This document shows, one piece after another, positions 18,586 to 27,838 of a DNA stretch of 64,000 nucleotides; positions within the stretch are counted from its first letter, which is position 1, and each line of letters begins with the position of its first letter. Below the pieces are notes generated by a model. The model was not told where the DNA came from. It worked only from the letters and a program-made list of their open reading frames with translations, and searched no databases. Source of the DNA: Streptomyces atroolivaceus (GTDB lineage Bacteria; Actinomycetota; Actinomycetes; Streptomycetales; Streptomycetaceae); contig NZ_JNXG01000004.1 in NCBI RefSeq assembly GCF_000717025.1, forward strand, positions 319,339 through 383,338, written 5' to 3'. The translations under genes and the position numbers were made by a program.

Positions 18586-20397
18586 TTGAACGTCAGTCAG
18601 GAAGCAGCGTCCGGAGCCACCTTCGCCCGTGAGAGCAGCCTTCCGCGCGTGCCGCTGCCTACGCTCGAAGCCAGTTGCGAACGGTTCCTCGCCTGGTGCG
18701 CGCCCCTGCTGACCGTTGAGGAGCGGGCAGCGACGGAGGCCGAGGTCGCCGCCTTCCTGCGGCCCGGCGGCCCCGGCCGGACCCTGCACGCGGCGCTGGC
18801 GGAGTACGACGCCACGGACGGCGTGCACAGCTGGCTCGACACCTTCTGGCCGTACCGCTACCTCGGGCGCCGGGACCGGATCGCGCTCAACGCCAACTTC
18901 TTCTTCCTGTTCCAGGACACCAGCCAGGGGCAGCTCGACCGGGCGGCCGGGCTCGTCGCGGGCGCTCTGGACTACAAGCGGCAGCTCGACGAGGGGCTGA
19001 TCGCGCCGGTGGAGCAGCGTGGCGTGCCCCAGTCGATGGTGCAGAACAAGTACCTCTTCTCCACGACCCGTATCCCCGGGGTGCCGCTGGACACCGTGCG
19101 CACCCCGTACAGCGAGCAGGCGCCCGGCCCGTCCACGGCCCGGCACATCGTGGTGTTCTTCCGGGGCACCATGTTCCGGCTGGACGTGCTCGGTACCGAC
19201 GGCGTCCCGCACAGCCTCGACGAGATCGAGGCCGGGCTGCGTGCCGTCACCAAGGCCGACGTCCACACGGCCGAGGAGGACAGGGCCGGCCACCTCACCA
19301 CCCTGGCGCGGGCCGAATGGGCGGCCACCCGCGCGGCCCTCGTCGAGGGCCACCCCGGCAACGCCCGGACACTGGACGACATCGAGACCGCCCTCTTCTG
19401 CGTCTGCCTGGAGGACTTCGCACCCGAGGACACCCAGGCCGCCTGTGACGAGCTGCTCCACGGGGACCGCGGCAACCGCTGGTTCGACAAGGCCGTCTCC
19501 TTCGTCGTGTACGCGGACGGCCGGGCCGGCATCAACGTCGAGCACTGCGAGCTGGACGGGACGACCATCCTCAGCTTCACCGACGCGCTGCTCGGCACTT
19601 CGCCGGAGGAGCACTCCCGCCGGTCCGGAGCGCGTTCCCAGGGCGAGCCGGTGCCGCACCCCCTGGCCTTCGAGCTGGACGCGTCCCTGCGCTCGCGGGT
19701 GCGTTCCGCAGCCGAGGAGTTCGCCGCGTACGGGAGGGACACCGCCACCCGCACCGTGTCGTTCGACGACTTCGGCAGCACGGCCGCCAAGGCGCTCGGA
19801 GTGTCCCCGGACGCCTTCGTCCAGGCCGCGTACCAGCTCGCCCACCAGCGGGCCAAGGGCCACCTGGGAGCCACGTACGAGTCGATCGCCACCCGCCAGT
19901 ACCGGCACGGCCGCACCGAGGCCATGCGCGTCGTCACCCCCGAGATGCCGGCCTTCGTCGCGGCGATGGACGACCCCGCAGCCGACCGCGACACCCGTCG
20001 CGCCGCCTTCCGGGCCGCCGCCGCGGCCCATGTGGCGCGGGCGAAGGAGTGCCAGGCGGGCGAGGCCCCCGAGCAGCACCTCTGGGAACTGGAACTGATC
20101 CAGCGCCGCCGCGGCGACGAACTCGGCGTGCGTGAACAGCCCGCGCTGTACCGCTCCCCGGGCTGGCTCACCATGCGGGACGACTACCTGAGCACGAGCT
20201 CGGCGCCGTCCGAGAACATCCAGTACTTCGGCTTCGGCTCCACGAGCAGCCGCTGCATCGGCGTCGCCTACGTCCTGCTGCCGGACCGCTTCAACCTCTA
20301 CCTGAGCACCCCGCGCGCGGTGGCGGACCAGATGCACGCCTTCGCGGAACACCTCCACGAGGCGGTCGCGGAGCTGCGCGGACTGCTGGCGGACTGA
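18586..20397 (+). CDS. Choline/carnitine O-acyltransferase family protein with altered acceptor site
   Basis: 603 residues, close to the length of eukaryotic carnitine acetyltransferase. Catalytic His320 is in GINVEHCELDG; the QLAHQRAKGHLGATYESIATRQYRHGRTE block and STS motif (Ser536-Thr-Ser538 in DYLSTSSAP) are conserved. Two residues that contact the carnitine carboxylate in mammalian CrAT are changed: the Thr of GRT(D/E)T is Ala446, and the Arg of DRHL is Gln (PEQHL, residues 496-499). So acyl-CoA chemistry is probably kept while the acceptor differs from carnitine. Such genes are uncommon in bacteria. Start is a TTG preceded by GAGAAGAGAG. Last gene of the operon, ending in a terminator shared with glnA. 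Confidence 0.88.
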   Translation: MNVSQEAASGATFARESSLPRVPLPTLEASCERFLAWCAPLLTVEERAATEAEVAAFLRPGGPGRTLHAALAEYDATDGVHSWLDTFWPYRYLGRRDRIALNANFFFLFQDTSQGQLDRAAGLVAGALDYKRQLDEGLIAPVEQRGVPQSMVQNKYLFSTTRIPGVPLDTVRTPYSEQAPGPSTARHIVVFFRGTMFRLDVLGTDGVPHSLDEIEAGLRAVTKADVHTAEEDRAGHLTTLARAEWAATRAALVEGHPGNARTLDDIETALFCVCLEDFAPEDTQAACDELLHGDRGNRWFDKAVSFVVYADGRAGINVEHCELDGTTILSFTDALLGTSPEEHSRRSGARSQGEPVPHPLAFELDASLRSRVRSAAEEFAAYGRDTATRTVSFDDFGSTAAKALGVSPDAFVQAAYQLAHQRAKGHLGATYESIATRQYRHGRTEAMRVVTPEMPAFVAAMDDPAADRDTRRAAFRAAAAAHVARAKECQAGEAPEQHLWELELIQRRRGDELGVREQPALYRSPGWLTMRDDYLSTSSAPSENIQYFGFGSTSSRCIGVAYVLLPDRFNLYLSTPRAVADQMHAFAEHLHEAVAELRGLLAD

Positions 20398-20426
20398 CCC
20401 GCGCACCGCGGATCCTGGGCACGTCG

Positions 20427-20463
20427 AAGGGCCGCCGCCCCAAGGTCTGGGGCGGCGGCCCTT
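20427..20463. terminator. Bidirectional terminator between the acyltransferase gene and glnA
   Basis: A perfect 16-base stem, AAGGGCCGCCGCCCCA / TGGGGCGGCGGCCCTT, with a five-base loop AGGTC, lies between two convergent genes. Confidence 0.9.
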
Positions 20464-20496
20464 CCGGCCGCGGGGGAGCCAGGGCTCCCGGACCGG

Positions 20497-21906
20497 CTAG
20501 AGGTCGAAGTACAGCTCGAACTCGTGCGGGTGCGGGCGCAGCTGGATCGGGGCGATCTCGTTGGTGCGCTTGTAGTCGATCCACGTCTCGATCAGGTCGG
20601 GCGTGAAGACGCCGCCGGCCTGGAGGTACTCGTGGTCGGCCTCGAGCGCTTCGAGCACCGCCGGGAGCGAGGTCGGGACCTGCTGGACGCCCGCGTGCTC
20701 CTCGGGGGCCAGCTCGTAGAGGTCCTTGTCGATCGGCTCCGGGGGCTCGATCTTGTTCTTGACGCCGTCCAGGCCGGCCATCAGCAGGGCCGAGAACGCC
20801 AGGTACGGGTTCGAGGACGGGTCGGGGGCGCGGAACTCGACGCGCTTCGCCTTCGGGTTGGAGCCCGTGATCGGGATACGCATCGCGGCGGAGCGGTTGC
20901 GCTGCGAGTACACCATGTTGACCGGGGCCTCGAAGCCGGGGACCAGGCGGTGGTAGGAGTTCACCGTGGGGTTGGTGAAGGCCAGCAGCGACGGGGCGTG
21001 CTTCAGGATGCCGCCGATGTAGTAGCGCGCCATGTCCGAGAGGCCCGCGTAGCCCTGCTCGTCGTAGAACAGCGGGGAGCCGCCGGACCACAGGGACTGG
21101 TGGACGTGCATGCCCGAGCCGTTGTCGCCGAAGATCGGCTTCGGCATGAAGGTCGCGGTCTTGCCGTTGCGCCAGGCGACGTTCTTCACGATGTACTTGA
21201 AGAGCATCAGGTCGTCGGCCGCGGCGAGCAGCGTGTTGAACTTGTAGTTGATCTCGGCCTGGCCCGCGGTGCCGACCTCGTGGTGCTGGCGCTCGACCTG
21301 GAGGCCGTTCTTGTCCAGCTCCATGGAGATCTCGGCGCGCAGGTCGGCGAAGTGGTCGACCGGCGGGGTCGGGAAGTAGCCGCCCTTGTAGCGGACCTTG
21401 TAACCACGGTTGTTCTCGACCGCACCGGTGTTCCAGGCGCCGGCCTCGGAGTCGATGTGGTAGAAGCTCTCGTTCGCCGACGTCTGGAAGCGGACGTTGT
21501 CGAAGACGTAGAACTCGGCCTCGGGGCCGAAGTACGCGGTGTCGGCGATGCCGGTCGAGGCGAGGTAGGCCTCGGCCTTCTTGGCCACGTTCCGGGGGTC
21601 ACGGCTGTACTGCTCGCCGGTGATCGGGTCGTGGATGAAGAAGTTGATGTTCACGGTCTTGTCGCGGCGGAACGGGTCGACCCGGGCCGTCGTCAGGTCC
21701 GCGCGGAGCGCCATGTCGGACTCGTGGATGGCCTGGAAGCCGCGGATCGACGAGCCGTCGAAAGCCAGTTCCTCGGCCGGGTCGAAGGACGCCGCCGGGA
21801 TCGTGAAGTGCTGCATCACACCCGGCAGGTCGCAGAACCGGACGTCGACGAACTTGACGTCGTTGTCGGCGATGTACTTCTGGACTTCGTCGGCGTTCTG
21901 GAACAT
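20497..21906 (-). CDS. glnA: Glutamine synthetase type I
   Basis: 469 residues, the standard length of dodecameric GSI. Makes glutamine from glutamate and ammonia. Visible signatures: [54 protein letters not shown] (ATP and ammonia region), NRSAAMRIP, and the adenylylation Tyr in [11 protein letters not shown], so GlnE-type control is possible. The ATG at 21906 has GGAGGAG just upstream. The promoter region carries a GlnR box at 22006-22043. Together with glnII the window holds both assimilatory glutamine synthetases of the strain. Confidence 0.98.
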   Translation of the reverse strand: MFQNADEVQKYIADNDVKFVDVRFCDLPGVMQHFTIPAASFDPAEELAFDGSSIRGFQAIHESDMALRADLTTARVDPFRRDKTVNINFFIHDPITGEQYSRDPRNVAKKAEAYLASTGIADTAYFGPEAEFYVFDNVRFQTSANESFYHIDSEAGAWNTGAVENNRGYKVRYKGGYFPTPPVDHFADLRAEISMELDKNGLQVERQHHEVGTAGQAEINYKFNTLLAAADDLMLFKYIVKNVAWRNGKTATFMPKPIFGDNGSGMHVHQSLWSGGSPLFYDEQGYAGLSDMARYYIGGILKHAPSLLAFTNPTVNSYHRLVPGFEAPVNMVYSQRNRSAAMRIPITGSNPKAKRVEFRAPDPSSNPYLAFSALLMAGLDGVKNKIEPPEPIDKDLYELAPEEHAGVQQVPTSLPAVLEALEADHEYLQAGGVFTPDLIETWIDYKRTNEIAPIQLRPHPHEFELYFDL

Positions 21907-21989
21907 CCAACTCCTCCTACTCCCGACCCGGGAAAGGGCGGGGTTGCAGCTCGTTTGTGTGGCCAGTGCGGTGGCACACGCTGGACCCG

Positions 21990-21995
21990 ACCATA
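21990..21995 (-). promoter_or_regulatory. Probable -10 element of glnA
   Basis: TATGGT on the minus strand, a good vegetative -10, placed just downstream of the GlnR box and 84 bases before the ATG. Confidence 0.55.
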
Positions 21996-22005
21996 GGCAG
22001 ACGGG

Positions 22006-22043
22006 ATTTCTCCAGCATGACCCATTTGTTTCGCACAAGTTAA
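22006..22043 (-). promoter_or_regulatory. GlnR operator of glnA
   Basis: On the minus strand: TTAAC-N6-GAAAC-N6-GTCAT-N6-GAAAT, pentamers at 22039-22043, 22028-22032, 22017-22021 and 22006-22010, exactly 11 bases apart. This is a very good match to the known four-part GlnR box of glnA promoters. GlnR activates glnA under nitrogen limitation in S. coelicolor. Confidence 0.92.
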
Positions 22044-22128
22044 CCAGGGTGCCTGTGAGCGGCACCTCGACGACGTGTTCGGTGCCCCGCCCGGCCTGGT
22101 GCAAGCACGGGCGCAGTACCGTGGACGG

Positions 22129-22596
22129 GTGGACAACAGGCAAGCAATCGGATCGTGGCTCTCGGGGCCGCGCGCGGCGGCCGAGCAGATGGGCGCCGAC
22201 TTCGGTTACCGGGGCGAGCGCCTCGGTCTGCCCCAGGAAGGCCCGGGGTCCGTGGCCCCGCTCGGCCGGCGCTTCGGGGCCCTCTTCATCGACTGGGCCG
22301 TGAGCATGGTGATCGCATACGGACTGCTCGCTCGCGGTGACCAGCAGGCGGCCGGGAACTGGGCGCTCGCCGTCTTTCTCGTCATGAGCCTGCTGACGGT
22401 CGGAACCGTCGGCTCCACTCCCGGCAAGCGTCTCCTGGGGCTCCGCGTCATCGGTGAGGACGGCGGACGGCTCGGTGTCGTGCGGGTCGTGGTCCGGAGC
22501 GTGCTGCTCCTCCTCGTGATTCCCGCCCTCGTCTGGGACCGCGACAGCCGCGGCCTCCACGACCGGCTGGCCCGCGCCGTCCAGGTCCGTAGCTGA
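22129..22596 (+). CDS. RDD family membrane protein
   Basis: 155 residues, start GTG giving [22 protein letters not shown], the N-terminus typical of this glnA-adjacent family. The RDD core follows: [24 protein letters not shown] (Arg and Asp of the motif), a second helix [19 protein letters not shown], then [17 protein letters not shown] and a third helix [16 protein letters not shown] with RGLHDRLA. Three membrane segments. Function unknown; it may be a small transporter or membrane accessory. The stop codon lies inside the first copy of a 35-base tandem repeat. Divergent from glnA. Confidence 0.88.
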   Translation: MDNRQAIGSWLSGPRAAAEQMGADFGYRGERLGLPQEGPGSVAPLGRRFGALFIDWAVSMVIAYGLLARGDQQAAGNWALAVFLVMSLLTVGTVGSTPGKRLLGLRVIGEDGGRLGVVRVVVRSVLLLLVIPALVWDRDSRGLHDRLARAVQVRS

Positions 22597-22660
22597 GACG
22601 CCCTCCGCAGCCGGGGCACCCGGAGAGCTGAGACGCCCTCCGCAGCCGGGGCACCCGGAG
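22591..22660 (+). repeat. Perfect 35-base tandem duplication across the RDD gene stop
   Basis: Copies at 22591-22625 and 22626-22660 are identical, beginning AGCTGAGACGCC. The first contains the last codon and the stop of the RDD gene; the second therefore repeats the stop region as non-coding DNA. The identity suggests a recent slippage or duplication event. Confidence 0.95.
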
Positions 22661-22667
22661 AGACGAA

Positions 22668-22708
22668 GAGAGCGGCCCCGGACGAGTGTGTCGTCCGGGG
22701 CCGCTCTC
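22668..22708. terminator. Bidirectional terminator between RDD and DUF4191 genes
   Basis: A perfect 18-base stem (GAGAGCGGCCCCGGACGA and its complement) with loop GTGTG, between convergent genes. Confidence 0.92.
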
Positions 22709-22723
22709 ATGGCAGGTGCTCGG

Positions 22724-23431
22724 TCAGCGCATCTTTCCGCCGCGCGGCATCCGCATGCCCTTCGGCATCGGGCCCTTGGGCAGCGGCATGTTGCTCATCA
22801 GGTCGCCCATCGCCCGGAGACGGTCGTTGGCCGCGGTCACCTGCGGGCCGGTGAGGACCCGCGGAAGCTTCAGCATCGTGGTGCGCACCTTCTTCAGCGG
22901 CACCTGGCCCTCGCCGTCGCCGACGATGATGTCGTGCACCGGTACGTCGATGACGATGCGGGCCATCCGCCTCTTCTCGGCCGCCAGCAGGCTCTTCACC
23001 CGGTTCGGGTTGCCCTCCGCCACCAGGACGATGCCCGCCTTGCCGACCGCCCGGTGGACGACGTCCTGGCTGCGGTTCATCGCGACGGCCGGGGTCGTGG
23101 TCCATCCGCGGCCCACCCGGTCCAGCACCGCCGCCGCCGCGCCCGGCTGGCCCTCCATCTGACCGAAGGCCGCGCGCTCGGCACGCCGTCCGAAGATGAT
23201 CGCCATCGCCAGGAAAGCCAGGACGAAGCCCAGGATGCCCGCGTAGACCGGGTGACCGATCAGGAAGCCGATGGCGAGGAGGACACCGAAGGTGATGATT
23301 CCCACACCCGCGACGACAAGACCCACCTTGGGGTCCGACCGCCTGGTCATCTTGTAGGTCAGGGCGATCTGCTTGAGCCGCCCTGCGTTCTCGGCGCTGT
23401 CCGCGCCTTCAGTGTTTGCCTTCCTCGCCAT
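22724..23431 (-). CDS. DUF4191 family membrane protein
   Basis: 235 residues. After a charged N-terminus ([34 protein letters not shown]) come two adjacent transmembrane helices ([24 protein letters not shown] and [20 protein letters not shown]), then a cytoplasmic domain with [32 protein letters not shown] and a Met/Pro/Lys-rich tail. This matches DUF4191, a conserved actinobacterial family often next to lipA. Function unknown. Likely co-transcribed with the small gene 30 bases upstream. Confidence 0.88.
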   Translation of the reverse strand: MARKANTEGADSAENAGRLKQIALTYKMTRRSDPKVGLVVAGVGIITFGVLLAIGFLIGHPVYAGILGFVLAFLAMAIIFGRRAERAAFGQMEGQPGAAAAVLDRVGRGWTTTPAVAMNRSQDVVHRAVGKAGIVLVAEGNPNRVKSLLAAEKRRMARIVIDVPVHDIIVGDGEGQVPLKKVRTTMLKLPRVLTGPQVTAANDRLRAMGDLMSNMPLPKGPMPKGMRMPRGGKMR

Positions 23432-23461
23432 GTACCGAAGTTTACGTGGCCCGGGAGTGAC

Positions 23462-23662
23462 CTAGGAACGGTGGTCGGCCACGGCCTTCAGCACATGTTC
23501 CGCCTCGACCCGGTCCTGCGCCCTGCGGCGGTCCTCGAGGACCGCCGTCCAGGCGTTGCGACGGGCGGTGCGCTGGCCGCTGCTCATCAGCAGTGACTCG
23601 ACCGCGCGGAGTGCGGTGGTGACGGTCGGGATGGCGTTGGCTCGTACCGGTGCGGCCTGCAT
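23462..23662 (-). CDS. Small conserved hypothetical protein
   Basis: 66 residues from ATG 23662: MQAAPVRANAIPTVTTALRAVESLL, then a basic helical region RTARRNAWTAVLEDRRRAQDRVEAEHVLKAV. GAGGGGGA lies about ten bases upstream. An alternative GTG at 23770 would add 36 residues and would start right where a transcript from the promoter at 23777-23805 should begin (leaderless). I prefer the ATG because the extra N-terminus looks non-coding in composition. Function unknown; 30 bases upstream of the DUF4191 gene in the same direction. Confidence 0.6.
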   Translation of the reverse strand: MQAAPVRANAIPTVTTALRAVESLLMSSGQRTARRNAWTAVLEDRRRAQDRVEAEHVLKAVADHRS

Positions 23663-23776
23663 GGCGGGTGTTCCCCCTCGGAGCGGATGCGCGCGCCCGG
23701 CGCGCACTGGGTAGCGGGAAGCAATGACGACGGCGGCCGCGGGAGCCACCGTGCATGTACCTAGGGTCACTGCTTG

Positions 23777-23805
23777 GTGTTACCAGTGCATGACCGGTCG
23801 GTCAA
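23777..23805 (-). promoter_or_regulatory. Promoter with a palindrome over its -35, for the small gene and DUF4191 operon
   Basis: On the minus strand: TTGACC (23800-23805), 17-base spacer, TAACAC (23777-23782). The palindrome TGACCG-GT-CGGTCA at 23791-23804 overlaps the -35, an arrangement expected for a TetR-type repressor site. The rest of the 270-base gap to lipA shows nothing else I can name. Confidence 0.5.
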
Positions 23806-23932
23806 ACACCAATGAAACTCTGATTTCGGCGCCGCGCACGCCGACGCGGCCCATACGGGCCCCCGACCTGCGGGAGACGTAAGGGCCGCGTCGTTGCGGC
23901 TACTACTGCTCAGTATTCTCTTGTGCGCCGAT

Positions 23933-24901
23933 TCACACGGCCGGCGCGGTCGCGGCGGTCGCGCCGCGGCGTTCCATCGCCTGCTGGAAGAGACGTCCCG
24001 CGCGGTACGAGGAGCGCACCAGCGGCCCCGACATGACGCCGGAGTAACCGATCGCGTCGGCCTCGTCCTTCAGCTCCACGAACTCATGCGGCTTCACCCA
24101 GCGCTCGACCGGGTGGTGCCGCGCGGAGGGCCGCAGGTACTGCGTGATCGTGATGAGCTCGCAACCCGCGTCGTGCAGGTCCTGGAGTGCCTCGCTGACC
24201 TCCTCGCGGGTCTCGCCCATGCCGAGGATCAGGTTGGACTTCGTCACCAGGCCGGCCTCCCGGGCCCGCGTGATGACCTCGAGGGAGCGCTCGTAACGGA
24301 AACCGGGCCGGATCCGCTTGAAGATCCGCGGCACCGTCTCGACGTTGTGCGCGAGTACCTGCGGGCGCGAGGAGAAGACCTCGGCGAGCTGAGCGGGCTC
24401 CGCGTTGAAGTCGGGGATGAGCAGCTCCACCTTCGTGGCGCCGCCCTCCCGCCCCGCGGTCTGGGCGTGGATCTGGCGCACGGTCTCGGCGTACAGCCAC
24501 GCGCCGCCGTCCTCCAGGTCGTCGCGCGCGACGCCGGTGATCGTGGCGTAGTTCAGGTCCATCGTCACGACGGACTCGCCCACGCGGCGGGGCTCGTCAC
24601 GGTCCAGCGCCTGCGGCTTCCCCGTGTCGATCTGGCAGAAGTCACAGCGCCGGGTGCACTGGTCGCCGCCGATGAGGAACGTCGCCTCGCGGTCTTCCCA
24701 GCATTCGTAGATGTTCGGACAGCCGGCCTCCTGGCACACGGTGTGCAGACCCTCGCCCTTCACGAGCGCCTGCATCTTCGTGTACTCGGGGCCCATCTTC
24801 GCCCGGGTTTTGATCCACTCGGGCTTGCGCTCGATGGGGGTCTGGCTGTTTCGGACCTCCAGGCGCAGCATCTTGCGCCCGTCGGGTGCGACACCGGACA
24901 C
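23933..24901 (-). CDS. lipA: Lipoyl synthase
   Basis: 322 residues. Radical-SAM enzyme that inserts two sulfurs into protein-bound octanoate. The auxiliary cluster Cys are 56, 61 and 67 ([12 protein letters not shown]); the radical-SAM CxxxCxxC is Cys82, 86 and 89 (CTRRCDFCQ); the C-terminal RSSYRAG supplies the conserved Ser ligand. The GTG at 24901 has AAAGGGG seven bases upstream and gives [15 protein letters not shown], the usual start; longer frames upstream are unlikely. It follows lipB in the same direction (130-base gap) and would serve the acyltransferase at 36252-38054. Confidence 0.97.
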   Translation of the reverse strand: MSGVAPDGRKMLRLEVRNSQTPIERKPEWIKTRAKMGPEYTKMQALVKGEGLHTVCQEAGCPNIYECWEDREATFLIGGDQCTRRCDFCQIDTGKPQALDRDEPRRVGESVVTMDLNYATITGVARDDLEDGGAWLYAETVRQIHAQTAGREGGATKVELLIPDFNAEPAQLAEVFSSRPQVLAHNVETVPRIFKRIRPGFRYERSLEVITRAREAGLVTKSNLILGMGETREEVSEALQDLHDAGCELITITQYLRPSARHHPVERWVKPHEFVELKDEADAIGYSGVMSGPLVRSSYRAGRLFQQAMERRGATAATAPAV

Positions 24902-25031
24902 TCCGGCACCCCTTTGCTTTCGCTGCATTGGATTCTTCGGCGAACACCAGGGTACGCCCGTGGTTAGAACGGTCTTACGTATGGCCAACCTGTGGCCGAC
25001 AGGCCCTATTCCGACGGGCCCGCGCGGGGCC

Positions 25032-25850
25032 TCAGGCGGGGGCCGCGGCCCGCGGGGGCTCCGGGGCCCCGACGGTGCGGGGCGCGAGCTCCGCGTTCTC
25101 CAGGACGTCCCTCAGGTGCTTCTCCACGACCGGGAGGACCTCGGCGATCGTGATCTCGCGTCCCAGCTCGTTCGAGAGCGAGGTCACGCCCGCGTCCCGG
25201 ATGCCGCACGGCACGATCCTGTCGAACCAGGTGTTGTCCGGGTTCACGTTCAGCGCGAAGCCGTGCATGGTCACGCCCTTGGCGACCCGGATGCCGATCG
25301 CGGCCAGCTTGCGGTCCTCGCGGCGCTGGCCGGCGTTGGACGGCGCGTACTCGGGGCCGTTCAGCCGGGGGTCGAACTCCTCGTCGTGCAGGCGGGGGTC
25401 GAAGTCGAGGGAGAGCCCGCCGAGCGCGGGGCGGTCCCCGACCGGGTCGCCGAGCACCCAGACACCGCTGCGGCCCTCGACCCGGCTGGTCTCCACGCCG
25501 AACTCCGCGGCCGCACCGATCAGCGCGTCCTCGAGACGACGGACATGGGCGACCACATCCACCGGGCGGGGCAGCTTCAGGATCGGGTAGCCGACGAGCT
25601 GTCCCGGTCCGTGCCAGGTGATCTTCCCGCCGCGGTCGACGTCGACGACGGGGGTGCCGTCCAGCGGGCGTTCGCTCTCCGTGGTGCGGCGCCCCGCCGT
25701 GTAGACGGGCGGGTGCTCGAGGAGCAGGCAGGTGTCGGGGACGGCGTCCTCGAACCGGGCGGCGTGCACCTCACGCTGCTTCTGCCAGGCCTCCTGGTAG
25801 TCGACCCGTTCCTCACCGAATCCCAGACGGACGAACCGCAGCTCACTCAC
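25032..25850 (-). CDS. lipB: Octanoyltransferase (lipoate biosynthesis)
   Basis: 272 residues. Transfers octanoyl from acyl carrier protein to lipoyl domains. Motifs: [17 protein letters not shown], catalytic Lys181 ([11 protein letters not shown]), [10 protein letters not shown] and catalytic Cys215 (IVPCGI). A 45-residue insertion between SGVWV and RKLAAIG (about 133-178, rich in Asp, Pro and Arg) makes it longer than E. coli LipB, as in other streptomycetes. Start GTG at 25850. Operon with lipA. Confidence 0.96.
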   Translation of the reverse strand: MSELRFVRLGFGEERVDYQEAWQKQREVHAARFEDAVPDTCLLLEHPPVYTAGRRTTESERPLDGTPVVDVDRGGKITWHGPGQLVGYPILKLPRPVDVVAHVRRLEDALIGAAAEFGVETSRVEGRSGVWVLGDPVGDRPALGGLSLDFDPRLHDEEFDPRLNGPEYAPSNAGQRREDRKLAAIGIRVAKGVTMHGFALNVNPDNTWFDRIVPCGIRDAGVTSLSNELGREITIAEVLPVVEKHLRDVLENAELAPRTVGAPEPPRAAAPA

Positions 25851-26161
25851 TCGGGTGCCTCCCTACTCGCGGTGCCGGAGGGCCGGGGGGTTTCCCCGGA
25901 GCCGCGTCACCATGCATGTGCGCCCTCAGCCACTGTACGACCGCTCCGGAACACGGGATCCGGCAGGCTGCGCGCGGGCGGATTCCCGTCAGCGATCCGA
26001 CAATCCTCACACGATCGGATGAATGTGGAGCGAAGGTCGTCGGCGCCACCGCCGGGGCGGTTAAGTTCGCGCCGTTCCATAACGGGCCCGCCCGCTCCCG
26101 ATCGTGGGAGAGCCCGTAAGGGCTGCCCGCCCGGCGCCGAAGGCAGGAGACCTTACAGCTG
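25851..26161. other. Divergent intergenic region lipB / NsdA-like regulator with two leader hairpins
   Basis: About 310 bases without a gene. Near the regulator start two short hairpins follow each other: CTCCC-GATCGT-GGGAG (26095-26110) and AGCCC-GTAA-GGGCT (26111-26124), then AGGAGA before the ATG. They would sit in the 5' leader of the regulator mRNA; whether they are regulatory is unknown. No riboswitch pattern recognised. Confidence 0.4.
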
Positions 26162-27790
26162 ATGTCGGAACGACCTCCGCAGCGCACCCCGAACCGACGG
26201 CTCGCTGCCCTCATCGCGGAGGCAGGGTTCTCCCATGCGGGCCTGGCCCGCCGGGTGGACCAGCTCGGCCTCGAACACGGGCTCGACCTGCGATACGACA
26301 AGACCTCGGTCACCCGCTGGCTGCGTGGCCAGCAGCCCCGGGGCACCACCCCCGCGCTGATCGCCGAGGTCTTCACCAGACGTCTCGGGCGCCGGCTCAC
26401 CGCGCAGGACCTGGGTCTGGACGCGTGTGCGCCCGTCTACGCCGGCCTGGAGTTCGCGGCCACGCCCGCGGAAGCCGTCGACATCGTCAGCGGGCTGTGG
26501 CGCAAGGACTCGGGCAGCCACGCGGAGCTGCGCAAGATCGCGTTCACACCCGCCGGACTGGTCGTCCCCAGCCGGGACTGGCTCATCGGACGGGCCGACG
26601 AACGGGTCGGCCGGGGCGCACCGCCGGACCGCGCCGTCGGCACCACGGCCCTGCCCGCCCCGCGCACGTCCGCCGAGCCCCACGTGGCCAGGGCCCCGCA
26701 CGGCCTCCACCAGGCCAACGGGGCCGGCACACTGCGGGCGCCCGGCGCCCCAGGAGCGACGCACGGAGCGGGCCTCCCGGGAGTCCGGGCCGGCGGCATC
26801 CGTGGGCCCGGCTCCTCCCGCCCGCCCGCCCCCGCGGCACCGCCCCCGGGCGTCCCTCGCCAGCGGCAGACCGACCGTGGCACCGGGCAGCGGGTCGGCA
26901 GCGGTGACGTCGCCGCCCTGCGCTCGGTGTGCGAGCTCTTCCGCACGCTGGACAACGCCTACGGCGGAGGCCACGCCAGGCAGGCCCTCGTCCGGTACCT
27001 GGAACACGAGGCCGAGCCCATGCTCCGCGGCAGCTACGGCGAGGCGCTGGGCCGCCGGCTGTTCTCCGCAGCGGCCGACCTGACCCGGCTGGCCGGATGG
27101 ACCTCGTACGACATCGCGGCACACGGCCTCGCCCAGCGCTACTTCGTCCAGGCGCTGCGGCTCGCCCAGGCGGCCGGGGACCGGGCGTACGGGGCGTTCG
27201 TCCTGATCACGATGAGCAGGCAGGCGGTCTACCTCGGCCACGGCAGGGAGGCCGTCCAGCTCGCACGCGTCGCCCACCAGGGCATCGGCTCCTCCGCGCC
27301 GCCCGTCGTCATGGCCCTGCTGCACGCGGTCGAGGCCCGCGGACACGGCGTCCTCGGCGAGACCAGGGCCTGTGTCGCCGCCCTCGTACGGGCGGAACGC
27401 GCGCTCGGGGCCTCGCGTCCCGGGGACGACGTGCCGCACTGGGCCCGTTACTTCGACGAGGCCCAGCTGGCCGACGAGTTCGCCCACTGCCACCGCGACC
27501 TGCAGCAGTACCGCGTGGCCGCCCAGCACGCCGAGCGGTCACTCCAGCTGCGCGCACCGGCGTACGCCCGGAGCAGACTCTTCTGCCGGGTGGTGCTGGC
27601 CTGCTCCCGGCTCGGGCTGGGCGAGCTGGACCAGGCGTGCCTGCTGGGCGCGGAAGCGGCCCAGCAGGCGGTGGAGATGCGTTCGGTGCGCGCGACGGAG
27701 TACGTACGGGAGTTCGAGCACCGCCTGGAGCCGTACAGGGACGCCGTCGCCGTGCGGGGATACCGCGACCGGGTCGCCGCGCTGGGCTGA
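26162..27790 (+). CDS. NsdA-like HTH and TPR regulatory protein
   Basis: 542 residues. The N-terminus PNRRLAALIAEAGFSHAGLARRVDQLGLEHGLDLRYDKTSVTRWLRGQQPRGTTPALIAEVFTRRLGR is an XRE-like DNA-binding domain as in NsdA-type regulators, where a conserved RYDKTSV-RW-RG block is seen. A Pro/Ala-rich low-complexity linker (about 165-240) follows. The C-terminal half is helical with TPR-like repeats (LALRSVCELFRTLDNAYGGGHARQ, AARYFVQALRLAQAAGD and so on). NsdA in S. coelicolor is a negative regulator of differentiation and antibiotic production; this paralogue could act similarly, but that is inference. Confidence 0.8.
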   Translation: MSERPPQRTPNRRLAALIAEAGFSHAGLARRVDQLGLEHGLDLRYDKTSVTRWLRGQQPRGTTPALIAEVFTRRLGRRLTAQDLGLDACAPVYAGLEFAATPAEAVDIVSGLWRKDSGSHAELRKIAFTPAGLVVPSRDWLIGRADERVGRGAPPDRAVGTTALPAPRTSAEPHVARAPHGLHQANGAGTLRAPGAPGATHGAGLPGVRAGGIRGPGSSRPPAPAAPPPGVPRQRQTDRGTGQRVGSGDVAALRSVCELFRTLDNAYGGGHARQALVRYLEHEAEPMLRGSYGEALGRRLFSAAADLTRLAGWTSYDIAAHGLAQRYFVQALRLAQAAGDRAYGAFVLITMSRQAVYLGHGREAVQLARVAHQGIGSSAPPVVMALLHAVEARGHGVLGETRACVAALVRAERALGASRPGDDVPHWARYFDEAQLADEFAHCHRDLQQYRVAAQHAERSLQLRAPAYARSRLFCRVVLACSRLGLGELDQACLLGAEAAQQAVEMRSVRATEYVREFEHRLEPYRDAVAVRGYRDRVAALG

Positions 27791-27838
27791 CCCGGGACAC
27801 TTCGTCCGGCCGGGCCGGGCCCGGCCGGGACGGGAGGG

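Noticed and set aside
17671..20406. 911-residue minus-strand frame opposite the accessory operon
   Set aside because: Covers the methyltransferase and acyltransferase genes, which have full catalytic motifs.
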